Below, piece by piece: positions 12,412-23,217 of a DNA stretch of 64,000 nt. The stretch lies in contig NBIV01000033.1 of the NCBI GenBank assembly GCA_003194525.1, positions 335,564 to 399,563 of the forward strand, written 5' to 3'. The notes under the pieces were generated by a model. That model searched no databases. It was not told the DNA's origin and was given only the letters and a program-made list of their open reading frames with translations. Made by a program: the position numbers and the translations under genes. The DNA comes from Gracilariopsis chorda. Its lineage: Eukaryota; Rhodophyta; Florideophyceae; Gracilariales; Gracilariaceae. Every line of letters begins with the position of its first letter. Position 1 is the first letter of the stretch.

Positions 12412-14075
12412 TCACTCATACCAGGCGGAACTGGGATACCTAAGTTCAACAGGTTCGATCGCATAGCCGCGCCTTCTGCGGATACCGCAACTGGCGGTAG
12501 AGGCACTCTGTCGAGTTTCCAGATTCCAACCAGGAGGTGCTGTGTATCCTGTAACGGGTGATTCGGCAACCCAACTACCTGAGGGTTTCACACCCGCCAT
12601 ATGTTTGGCGTCACCGGAGGCGTTCGCTTCATCATCCAACATCGGATCCTCTAGGTCAGCCGGAGCTTGGTAATCATCACTGAATACAAACCCTGTGGGT
12701 TGATGCTCGAGAATCACGCGAGGGGCGTTGCTTATCAATAACGCTTGAGCACCTGACGTCTCGCACCCTTCCCATGGGTCGTAATAGATGAAATTACCCG
12801 CTCGTAGGTGAAGACGACCCGGTGAACGGCCATAGGGAGATTGCGTACTCTTCGTGCAACTACCGTGTGGTATGGTGTTCCAATTAGTCTGGTCAATCAC
12901 ATCCAAAATGTAGTACAACTCATCGACGTTTTCATCGAAACTGAGATTGGTGTGGGGATTAAGCGCTCTCATAACCTGTCTCAGGTATGGAGGTAGGAAC
13001 CAAACCGTACAGTGGTCGTACGCCTCCCAGACGGTAAATACCGCAACGCAGGCAGCCCACTCAGCGAGTATTAGGGACCAATACCCGGAACTCGGACCGA
13101 GGAGCATCCGCAAAGCGATGTATGTTAAGCACGGAGGAAGTTCGGGAAAACACTCTTTGGGTACTTCGACACGAGACTACCAACTTGGTAAGGGCACAAA
13201 GCGCCCGTCAAAAGCCTGTGGCTGATATCGCTCTCTTTCGATGTTTACCTAAGAAATCAGGTATCCATGACCGGATCGCGCTTTCCGTTCGAAACGGATG
13301 TAACTCACCAACCTGTCAAGTACCACGGCTATCCGTATATACTTGAACTCTGCACACAGTAACGGTCTTGTCCAACACAGCATATCAGCTTCGATACGAA
13401 AGATACTCCCATTGAACTCTGCCGAATCGAAGGCGGCGAGTCTGTCTCCGTAGGGGATCTCACCGTAAGTTTAGTACCTTTCAACATCGAACCCATAGCG
13501 AGCGTACTGGATCTGTGTTCCGTGCACGGTTCAATCGTTTTTATGCAAGTATCTTCATCTCTTTGCGAGATTTGTCAAGGGTTTCAACTCTGTTGTCGTT
13601 AGTCCGTAACAAATTTGGATCAGTCGCAACGCGACATACCCAATCGGGGGACTTGACGATGTCGATAGGCAACCCACTGGGTAAACCACCGTTCGTAAGG
13701 TATGAACCCAATCCAGGCATGATTTTGAACCGCTTAGGGGTGAAACCACGGTGCCCATGAAAAGAGGAAAGGATCCGTTAGAGGATGACGAACGCGGAGC
13801 GTTTTCTGAGGGACCCAAACAGCAGCATTGGTAGTAGCCGGACGAGGCTGAGATGAATTCCACGCAACTGCCAGTGGATCTGAGGTGGGACCCCAGGCGG
13901 GTTGTGGCAGAGGTGCCTTAGGAAACCCACCCAGTTTGGGTGCACTCCACAGAGGAGCTTGGCAAGGACCAGCCGAGCTGGACGCCTCCGGAAGAGGGTT
14001 AGACGGATAACCACTTGGCATTGGTGGAAAAGTTGGAAGTTGATACTCGAGAATATTGCTAGACACTTCAGACAT
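12412..14075 (-). pseudogene. Antisense frame between pol and the 3' LTR of element 2
   Basis: Starting at an ATG at 14073-14075, 130 bp upstream of the 3' LTR, a Pro/Ser-rich segment of 113 codons runs to 13734. It is followed by protein-like pieces in shifted frames (GFTPKRFKIMPGLGSYLT near 13700; YIRFERKARSGHGYLIS near 13290) and by a 233-codon open frame ending at 12412. That last frame holds acidic and aromatic stretches (ENVDELYYILDVIDQTNWN, NFIYYDPWEGCETSGAQ). Total span about 555 codons with at least two frame changes and several stops. No domain recognised. In the middle (13390-13560) the plus strand is also protein-like, so the coding strand is uncertain there. Confidence 0.55.
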
Positions 14076-15117
14076 CGAGCGTTAATCGTCTTTTTTGTGA
14101 GGAACGGGAATATCAGAAGTAACCATCGTGAGTGAACTATTTGAACACGTCGCCGCCTGCAACTTCCGCTATATAAACGGGAAAACCCTTGGCCAAGGAG
14201 GGGGAGATGTGGAGCAACGCGTTTGCGTAATATCCGCGTGGATGCAACTCATAAGAGTGAGACGTAGTCGCCACAATGGCACTACCGTATATGAGTTGGA
14301 CTCACGTGGACTTGCACCAAGTACATGGTTTACTGTGTGCAGGTTCACCTAGGAAGGTATGAATCTGGAATGGATTGCAGAATTGTGGACGCGTGTGCGT
14401 GTGTGCTACATCGCCATGCTGTGATGTTATGTTTTACTTGGGACGACCCCTCAGGGTGCCTGACACTGATCTAGCCACGTGTGTGGACCTGAGGAGGTGT
14501 GCACTTTTTTAATTAATTATTAATATTTATTTCTGTAATTTACCTATTTATCTGAGCGCGACCTCTCTGTCTGGAGCGCTAAATAAAGTCAACTCGAGTC
14601 TTCAGTCACACATTAGTGTTCAGTCTGACCTGAAGAGTGCCGCTCTGGATTGTATTGCCTTTTCAGCGTGCAGTACTCCACCCAGGGGATCACTGCAATC
14701 GGTTTGTACTATGTACCCGCTTGGTACCACTACAGATATACTGCATTCACTAATTGTCGTCTGACTTCTATGTTCTCTGTGTTACAGATATCGACCCTGT
14801 ATTGGGTAATTTTTTTGTTGTTTCTTGTTGCTTATGCACCCACCGTCCAGTCTGTTCTTGCTGTCCGCAAGACCCGTCAGGTGGTTCCGTTCTGTCTGTG
14901 GATAGCCCCTTTTCTGGGTTTGCACTGGTCCACCGTACGTGTGTTACACCGTTTCCAGGTTTTACCATTCCTCTTTACTCCGTGGTATTTCCGAACTACC
15001 GTAGGTCTTACACACGACACCTGGGTAGACGAAGGGCTCAACCACTGAGTGTACCTCGCAAGAGAGCAGGGACTCGGACATCCTTGAGTGTCACCCGTTC
15101 CCGGCTTTTGCACTACA
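14062..15117 (+). repeat. 3' internal end, polypurine tract and first 3' LTR of element 2
   Basis: The LTR runs from 14208 (TGTGGAGC) to 15117 (CACTACA). It is preceded by the purine run AAGGAGGGGGAGA at 14195-14207, the plus-strand primer. A candidate poly(A) signal AATAAA is at 14582-14587. The 146 bp before the LTR recur before the next LTR at exactly the same distance. Confidence 0.82.
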
Positions 15118-16214
15118 GGCACCACCTTAGTTTGACACTTCGGACATCTGTCGTGTATCGCCTGATTTGCAAGGAACCGGAATTTCGAAGGAACTCATCG
15201 TGAGGCTGTTACTTAAGCACTTCGCCATTTGCGAGATCCACTCAAAGAATGCAGGAACCCTCAGCCAAGGAGGGGGAGATGTGGGGTTACGCGGAAGACG
15301 TGGAAATCACGATGATGCTACTGATAGGAGTGCGACGCGGTTACCATGACGGCTCTACCGCATATGAGTTAGACCTGTACGAGATGATGCCAGTGGGATA
15401 GATTACTGTTTAAAGTTTCACCTAAGACGTTAAGAATCTAGAATGGATTGCAGGTTGAGTGGATGCGTGTGTGCGTGTGTGACAGCACCATGCTGTAAGG
15501 TTATGTTTTACTTGGGTTGACCCCTCAAGGTGCCTGACGCTTTCCTGGCCACGTGTGTGAACCCGAGGAGGTGTAAACAATTGTAGTTTGTTATTATTAT
15601 TTATTTTGGTAGTGTACCTACTTAGGTGAGCGCGACCTCGTCGTCGCGAGCACTAAGTAGATTTAACCCGAGACTTAGGGCATTCGAAAATGTTCAGATT
15701 GACCTGAGGTATCGGGCTCTGAATTGTGACGTCGTTGAATCGTGTACTACTCCTCTTGGAGGGTCACCACATTCGGTTCGCTCAATCCAACCGCTCGGTA
15801 AGCATACAGATACTCGGTGTTATAATTGTCATGTGACATTTATCTACCGTGTGGTACAGTTATCGCCCCTGTATTGAGTAATGTTTCCGCTACATTCCGT
15901 GTATGTGCACCATCTGTCCGGTCTGTTTCTGTTTTCCGTACCATCAGCCGGAAGGTTTTTCTGCGTCCTCGGAAGGCAACTTTCACAGGATATATACTAA
16001 GCAGTCGCACCGCGTGGCACACCGGTCTCTGGTTTTACCGTTTTTCTGGCTCCAGTTCCCTTTCTTTAACCATCTGTGGGTCAATCCAAAATACCTACGA
16101 AGTTATGCCCGTATTACAGGTATACAGAGGGCTCTGTCACTGGGTCTGCCTCCACAGGGAGCCAGGCCCCGGACACCTTGAGTGTGATACCCAACCTTCG
16201 GGTATTGCACTATA
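15118..16214 (+). repeat. 162-bp internal remnant plus second 3' LTR of element 2 family
   Basis: Sixteen bases after the first 3' LTR, homology to the last 146 bp of the internal region resumes at 15134, followed by the purine run at 15267-15279 and a second LTR from 15280 (TGTGGGGT) to 16214 (CACTATA). This is an LTR-remnant-LTR unit in which nearly the whole internal region has been deleted. The second LTR has diverged clearly from the first. Confidence 0.78.
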
Positions 16215-18037
16215 GTCTTACACTTTTTGATCCGAGTGCTTCCATAACTTGCCGTACTTTGTAATTGAATAGAAGGAATCTCTGATGTTCTATATGAACA
16301 CATTCAAGAAAACGTAGCAACTGGTGACGCTTTGGATGTGCTCGAAGTTCCCGGACTAGGCGTGGGAATGTCTTGCTGCATTTGTAGATCCTGGATACGT
16401 CGGAACTGAGTTTGGATGGTATGTTCCAAAGTCTGAAGCTCACTGCTGAGCAGCTCTAACCTAACTATGACGCCTCAACTACACTAGCTTTGACTTCTTG
16501 TGGGTCACTTTCGGTTCTGCTTGGACGAGAAATTTTCATACCAATCTTCTTTGTTGATACTGTGACAGTAATTTAGATGGTACGAAATATAAGTGTACGC
16601 CTCTACCAAAATCTTTGTTCTATTCTACAATGGATGCTGAATTCTGGTTTTCTTCAAACTTTGGAATGGTTCGGTTTTTATACTGGTTCTGACGACTGCT
16701 TTTGTGCGTAAATCAATTCCAACATTCACTTCCATTAGAAACAATATAGATATGAATGATCGTAAAGGATTAATTCTAATAGACGAATAAATTCTACTCG
16801 CCAGTTTCAGAGAACGTTGTATATTGTTTTAGAAAGATTTGAGAAGATATTTACCTCTACGTTCTTTCTTTAAGATGAAATAATTCATTTTACTACAAAT
16901 AGCTAAAAAGTATAAACAATTAATACTCAGGGACTGCGTTATGTTTATTCCAACATGTAAAAAAGAAATTTTAGAGATTGTATTGAAGGTTTTGTGATTT
17001 AAAAACGCTTGCAAACAATATCCCTCAAAGCGGTTGTACAAAACCCATAAAAGAACTACTAAGATTGTACAAAACTGTCTATACAATATCCTTAATTAAA
17101 GGATTAGACATTTGACCTAGAATAATGATTTAAAAACCACAGCATGATGTAAGGCTCATTTTCGTATTAATTTGATTATTTTTTGAACAACTTTTTGACC
17201 ACATATAATAGATTAGGCTGGTTTCGTATACGGTCTAAGTGTCCGTTGAAAAGAGACTGAAGTTGCAATGTTTCAGCATTGTATTCGAATCGCTTATACA
17301 GAATTCTGAAATACTTGAAGTGCAACGACCGTGTGGGGTACTTATCCGCTATTCCAGATATTCCGGGTGCCAGCTCATTTATGAGTAGTAGCATACGGCG
17401 TCGCCGGTAAGGGGCGAGTTTACGCGTGGCAAAGCTTGGCCAGATGGGCCGTGGCTACGGATTCCGCACCTTTTACACGCATATGCCACAATAGTGGTTA
17501 GATAGGAACGATCTTGCTATTTTTGTATTTATTAACTATTAAACTATAGAAAGTACAGTACTTTGTGGGGCGTCAGCCGATACTCGCACCAGTAAACTTC
17601 CCCGACAAGGTTCTTCATCCAAAGATATTGGCTCAGAGCTCTTGCGCCTCCGGCGGTACTAAAATCCAACTCGGAGATGTATCCCGTTCCACACGGTCTG
17701 CTCAACCCCCTTGCTCGACGAAGCAACCCATCTTTTGGACATTCGTAGCCACTGTTATGGTTTCGCCCTTGTTTACGGTTATTTCGGGACTTACCAATAT
17801 CTTGCCGAGTTCATCTCGAGACTCGTCCCCTCGACTCTTTTCCTTCTCTTTTCCTTTTTAACTTTTCCCTTTTCTGGGTAGCTCCGGCTATCCGCTACTC
17901 ATACGACTTACTGTCATGTGCACCAGCGTCTGGAAGTTCCTCTTCTCCGAGCATTACACCGTAGACTGGCTTCTAACCTAACCTTCCTGCGCTTATCGCG
18001 AAGGGTGGCTTTGGTCTACAAGTGACACTGTCGTGTT
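16215..18037. other. AT-rich intergenic stretch, no supported gene
   Basis: From about 16500 to 17400 the sequence is AT-rich with only short frames; a 72-codon minus frame (17394-17176, with YKRFEYNAETLQLQSLF) has protein-like composition but no recognisable family. From 17400 to 18037 base composition is more balanced. No tRNA, rRNA or LTR was recognised. Confidence 0.5.
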
Positions 18038-18314
18038 TGTGAAATAGAGGGATATTTGGCTCATGTCTGCGGCAAGCTACTCTAAGACGACTACGAACCT
18101 TACGCGAGGTTTTGTGAGCTCGCGCTGCCCGCAAGCAACTCGCTAAGCCTCTGCAGTACAATAAAAGTCAAGCCTGCCTCACTCCGGGAAGGAGCCCGGA
18201 ACAAAGAGGGGCAAGCAGGAGGACCATTACTCCCAATTACGTTTACTGGCGCTTGGAGACGACAAGGCTCTACTGCGCACGTTTTGCACGCGTCTTTTAC
18301 TACAAGCTAGCTCA
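18038..18314 (+). repeat. 5' LTR of copia element 3
   Basis: Starts TGTGAAATAGAGGG and ends CTAGCTCA. The same length as the 3' copy. AATAAA at 18160-18165 is a likely poly(A) signal. Confidence 0.88.
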
Positions 18315-18315
18315 G

Positions 18316-18327
18316 TTATGGGCCCAG
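18316..18327 (+). promoter_or_regulatory. Primer-binding site: internal (half) initiator tRNA-Met
   Basis: TTATGGGCCCAG begins two bases after the LTR end. It is the reverse complement of CTGGGCCCATAA, the anticodon arm of eukaryotic initiator tRNA-Met (CAU anticodon), not of a tRNA 3' end. Drosophila copia and relatives prime from a cleaved half of this tRNA at the same position (established knowledge). Confidence 0.85.
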
Positions 18328-18476
18328 AGACCTCTTCGTCTACAATGCCAAATTTGCGCGACGTTCCGAAGTTCGAAAGTGCCTGTGATGTACTTTAGTG
18401 GCGCCACAACGTATCTGAATGAGTTGACACGATCCGCATAGCAGCGGAAAACGGTCCTGATAAACGGTACAAAACA

Positions 18477-19640
18477 ATGTTTACTATACTTGGACGTCTT
18501 AGAGTCGAACAAGGTCTTCCTCCGGCGCAGAAGATTATTGTTGAAGAAGCTCAAGCAAAAGGTCGAATTGACTTTCGCCAATATGACCAAATTCAGGACG
18601 TCCGGGAAATAGTTGACCTCATTGCCGTGGACCCTCCGATTGCTATGGTTAATCGTTTGATATCATCGTTCAACAAAGTTTCTAGCTGTCGTCATCGTAA
18701 GCAAGAAGACTTGGTTGCATTTCTGGACTGCTTCTGTGGACTTGCTTCTAAGCACCTTATTCATACGGGACTTGGGACCTCCAGCTATAATGGAGAAGTC
18801 TTGGCAATTACGTTAATTAATAATGCCAAATTACCCGAGGATACACTCCACAACGCATTTCTTCAGCTTTTTTCGCAAGCCCAATCTCGTCTAGATCAAA
18901 GACAAGTGGTTGTTGACGGCACTACAGTAGGGCTTTCGGTCATCGAGAAGATTGGAGAGGTTTCTAACTCCCTTATCAGCACGCTCGAACCCATTGAAAT
19001 TCCCGAAGATAACGAGTCTTTGAAATCTGTTCTGCAGTATTATCGCAGAAACGTCAAAGAGATTTCCGACAGGCTAGAGCTGCAAACCGCTAGTCTTCCT
19101 AAGAAGAAAGGAGACAGTAAACCTGAAAATATCAAGGCCATCTCCAAACCGTCCTCTCGAAGAGTTGTATTGTGGATGGATGACGCCATTTTGGTTCTTT
19201 ACTCTCTCTCTTCGGCGACAAAGCAGGCTTCGACTGAGATTTTACGAAATGATATCGAAGGTATGGTCCAGTAACGAGTCCACAAAGCACTCTTGTGTTA
19301 TGGAGTTGGCTCGGTGGAGCCGCAAGCCCGCAACAAGCCCTCGCCACCCAGTTCACGTCCCAAAAAGACATATAAGAGAAATTATTCGTTTTCTGGGGCC
19401 TCTAAAGACAAGAGCGGGAATGTTGGTTGTTCCGAGAGACCAAGCAAACGCACTCATAGATTCTGTTGGGACTGCGGTTCACGAGAGCACTTCCGAAACT
19501 CGACAGATTGCTCATTAAATGGTGGGAAGAACTACATTGATGAGATGCATCGTCTGGCCAAGGGAAGCACAGACAAGAAGAAGATTTCTGATGCGTTTTT
19601 TCGCAAGGGCTCTACGCCCTCGAAGGGCAATCAAGCCTAA
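18477..19640 (+). pseudogene. gag relic of copia element 3
   Basis: A 265-codon frame starts at the ATG at 18477 and runs to a stop at 19272-19274; the same frame continues after that stop to 19640. It is Leu/Asp/Gln-rich and helical in look, as in copia Gag. Near its end a zinc-knuckle-like motif (CWDCGSREHFRNSTDC) has CX2CX4H spacing but six residues before the last Cys instead of four. One nonsense codon is the only break over about 388 codons. Confidence 0.78.
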
Positions 19641-20702
19641 TAGTTTGGCGTGGAGCGAAGCGGTCCGTTCCATGGAGGGATGACCCCACCGCGGTGGTTG
19701 ATGTCGGGTGCCCCGAAATGTTGGGGAATTCAATCGGCTGTACGTGTAGCTTTGGCACTCAGAATACCCTTCAAACTTCGCTCACTGGACCGAGAACCCT
19801 TCTAACATGGGTATGGAACCAACTGTAATGACGCCCGTATTGTGTTTGCAATTTGGGACCTTCCAGTAGTGGACGTTCAAGGTCGGCAGGCGTTAATTCC
19901 ATTTTATATGGTAGACGGGGATGGTTTGTTGCTTTTAAGAAACGATCTGCTGCAGAAAGGTAACCTGCTTGGAAAAGATCGGCTCCTTGTCCTTCCAAAA
20001 GGCGTACTTGCCGACTATCAGTTAAGCCTCCAGAAATATAGCTCACGCCTTCTAGGTGACCATGAGGACACCATAAGAACCAGGCTACTTGTAGTGCCGA
20101 CTTCCGACGAATCCATTCGTTCTTGCTTCCATTCCTATCGCAGACTTCTTGAGAATGTAGCTTCAAAGGCTCTACAGGAGACGTATACAAACGGCAAAAT
20201 TTGTCGCTGGTTCGCTGCGAAGCTTCACGGCTTTACTCACCTGACAATTGATGACATGTCTGAGGTGTGCCGGCGTGCAGGCGTGTTGACCCCCGCGCTT
20301 CAACAGGCGTTGAAGGCTGCTATGGAGAAGTGCACAACATGCAAGAGTACTAGACTTCCGTTATCTTCACGGAAAGTCTCGTTCCGTCGGTTACTCGGTC
20401 GATTCAATGATCATGTGCAGATTGATTTCTTCTTCATTTCGGAAATGGGAAACCTTCCCATTCTACACATGGTAGAGCTCTCATCGGCGTACTTTGTGGC
20501 AGTTATGCTGGACACTCGTGAGCTGAGGGAAGTAAAGATTGCTTTCGAGCATCAATGGGTCAATGTACATGGTCCTCCGCACTCGTTGTCCGGGGACCCA
20601 AAATTCGACAAAGGGGTCTTCAAGGACTTCCTGGCCGTACAATCCATCACTTTTGAACCACGACCAGCTCGAACACACAATAATATTGGTGTAGTCGAGT
20701 AG
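19641..20702 (+). pseudogene. Protease and integrase part of copia pol
   Basis: A VVDVGCPEM motif near 19690, in a shifted frame, is the likely aspartic protease site. A 286-codon frame from 19842 holds the integrase: CTTCKSTRL zinc-site cysteines near 20330, HVQIDFFFIS with the first Asp near 20425, SGDPKFDKGVF with the second Asp near 20600, and NNIGVVE with the catalytic Glu directly before a TAG stop at 20700-20702. The frame continues protein-like beyond the stop. Several stops between 19641 and 19842. Confidence 0.8.
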
Positions 20703-22446
20703 AACAATGCTAGTGTCAGGCTCATCGCAACGAGACTTCTTCAAGATGCGCACTGTTTCGCAGCCACTCATAGCTCCGAGTTCATTTATGCAGAGATACT
20801 CTCTAGAGCCGCCTTTCTGAGCAACGTCATGTACTGTGGCAGAAAGGTGAGTAGCTTTGACTTTGTGCGTAACTATACGCCGAGCCTGATGGGCCTACCA
20901 CAAACACCGACTACGGTAAAGCTATTGGACGCTTATCATGAACAGTGTGCCCGACGGGCCATCCAGATAGTACAAAAAACTCGGTCCCCACAAGTGTTGT
21001 CTTCAACTCATTTCCCAAAACACACTCCAGATACTACTTCAAATGGGGTCCGAAGTTTGGGGTATGGAAAGTGGCATACGTTCGTGAAGCCCAGGAACAT
21101 TCCCTCCTACTCTCCCCCAATCAGGAGCAGCAGAGATCGAGCATTCGTGCTGCCTATAAAGATGTGAGACTTGTGCCAAACTCGGCGCTCTTGATGGAGC
21201 TTGACCAAATGGGTTTTAAATCCGTACGCAGCAGCGAGTCTCCGATGTCGTATTCTGTTGTGGATGAATCTCATGAAAATGAGGAAACCGTACCAGAAGT
21301 AGATGAAAACCCAGCTCCCGCTGATCCGAATCACGTGGCGATGAACAAGGGTAGCATTGATTTCTAATGAACTCATCCGAGAACTCCCTGTCGTCCTACC
21401 ATCCGAATGTTCGGTCTATGCTTACAGGGGAAAAACCTAAGGTGATTGAGCTCCCAGCCTTGGACATTGGGAAACCTCATAACCCTCCTCCTCCTGAGAA
21501 GGACATAGGTTCTACGATCCTAAAAGCTGCCACTCCACTATGTAATCTGCGGTCATTGGAACAAGAGTTGCTGAGACAAGCAAAGCAGGTGCTTGGAAAA
21601 GACCATGTCTCAGAATCCTGAATAGAATTCCTCCCACGATGGATAATCGACAAGGCCATCTCGAAAGAGAAAACGGTTTCCGACGGTTGTTATGCACCGG
21701 TGCCACGTTCTTCACTGCCGAGGAATGCGAACATCGTCTCCTCTCATCATTTCTTTCACATTAAAGATGATGGAGAAATGGGTGCCCTACGTCTCAAGTG
21801 TCATTGAGTCCCACATGGTAACCGTAACCGTGAGAAGGAAGGCATCCGGAAGGATTCATCCTCGACACAGTTCCCAATGATCAGAATTTTACTCTCGATC
21901 GCTGCTTCCTTGAACCTTCCGTTGGCCACATTAGGTGTCAAAGCAGCCTAACTTGAAGGGGGCAAACTTGAAAGAGATATCTTCATGGTCTGGCCGAGAG
22001 GATGGGCACAGCCTGGAATCCTCTGGACACTCTCCGCCCTCACATATGGCCTTCTCGAGTCAGAAAGACTCTGGCAGCTGACGATAGAGCGCTGGATGTC
22101 CGAGAACAATATTGAAGTCGTTCCTGGTCTCCCACAGCTATTCATATTGCGAGATGATAATCGCTCTATTCGTCTTGGGTTGGCCAAAGTTGTCGATGAC
22201 CTCCTTATGGCTGTTCCACCACACGAACTCTCTTTGTTCCACAAAAAGATTGAAAGCAGGTTCACGGTGGGAAAATTTGACTGCTCATCACAACTCATCT
22301 TCACTCGTCTTCGAATACTCCGCCATAAAGACGGGGCGATCAAGCTGAATATGCAAGAGTACATGGATACGATAAACCAGATAGAGGTGACGCCGATCCG
22401 TCGGAAAGAATTTGACGCATCATGTACTGCTGCCGAACGGAAATAA
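20703..22446 (+). pseudogene. Integrase C-terminal and reverse transcriptase part of copia pol
   Basis: The integrase C-terminal region runs to about 21366, with a frame change near 21000. RT occupies about 21630-22446: FFHIKDDGEMGALRLKC, then ASLNLPLATLGVKAA where LDVKAAF is expected (first catalytic Asp lost, followed by a stop), IFMVWPRGW, and KVVDDLLMA with the Asp pair at 22195-22200. RT lies after integrase, the order that defines copia. Stops make it non-functional as read. Confidence 0.82.
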
Positions 22447-22668
22447 TATCTATCGGTAACGGGATTTCTTAACTCTCTAGGGCATGGTGTCCTTCCGCAA
22501 GCTTCCCTTGCCGCGAGCTACCTACAGCAACGCATTTCAAGGCTTCAAGTGTCAGACCTACTTCTCGCAAATCATGTCCTTCGCGAATTACGATCACTCA
22601 CACCACGAATCCATTACGCTAGCCTTCCATCTCTTGATCTCCTTCCACGTTATTTAGCGTTCTAGGAT

Positions 22669-23181
22669 GTGAGTGAAGGTAAGACGTCTTATGGGCAAAC
22701 TGGGTATGTTTCTGGCCTTTTGGTGCCAGCCGGGGGTGGAAGAAGCAATTACCATGTTCTGGATTGGACAAGTGCCAAACAAGCCAGACTGTCGTTCAGC
22801 TCGATAGGAGCGAAAATCCTGGCTGCAGCTCTTTCTGTGGATCGAGGGTACTTGATGGCCTCGTGCATCGCAGAGGCATACGGCACAGAAGTGAAGTCAC
22901 CATTCGTTTTGACAGTGGACTCCGATGGTCCCCATTTGACAATAACAACTCTCCATGAGGGACGAGACTATCGACTCAGGCCCACCGTCGCAAGACTTCG
23001 TGATTCATTTGAGACAGGGGAGATCTCAGTCCCGCAATGGGTTCAAGGATCACGTAACGTGGCAGACGCTGTCACGAAGAGAAACGTTGTGATGTTTCGC
23101 AAGTTGAATGACATCATGAGAAGCGGCCTGCTTCCGCACGACTTATTGGTCTTGGCAAAGCGCGTCACGAATAGCACTTAA
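22669..23181 (+). pseudogene. RNase H part of copia pol
   Basis: A 170-codon frame ends pol. It contains YHVLDWTSAKQAR, SSIGAKILAAALSVDRG, TVDSDGPHLTITTLHEGRDY and NVADAVTKRNVVMFRKL, typical of the copia RNase H end, where ADALTK is the usual C-terminal motif. It ends 36 bp before the stop of the antisense frame, so the two are convergent. Confidence 0.82.
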
Positions 23182-23217
23182 TTCATCCATCGATTTTGTT
23201 TCAGGATTTGGCTAAAC

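Larger units (their letters stand above)
4150..16214 (+). mobile_element. Decayed Ty3/gypsy chromovirus (element 2) with tandem 3' LTRs
   Basis: Order: truncated 5' LTR (4150-4370), primer-binding site, gag, zinc knuckle, aspartic protease, RT, RNase H, integrase, chromodomain, antisense frame, polypurine tract, LTR (14208-15117), a 162-bp internal remnant, and another LTR (15280-16214). The LTR copies are recognised by long shared stretches, e.g. TTTTCTGGGTTYGCACTGG and the conserved end TTGCACTACA. Every coding part carries stops and frame changes, and LTR copies differ at many positions, so this is an old insertion. Confidence 0.88.

Noticed and set aside
18305-18327. Possible tRNA gene fragment (CTAGCTCAGT resembles a tRNA A box)
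   Set aside because: The CTAGCTCA end recurs at the end of both LTRs, and the following bases are the primer-binding site; no tRNA can be folded.
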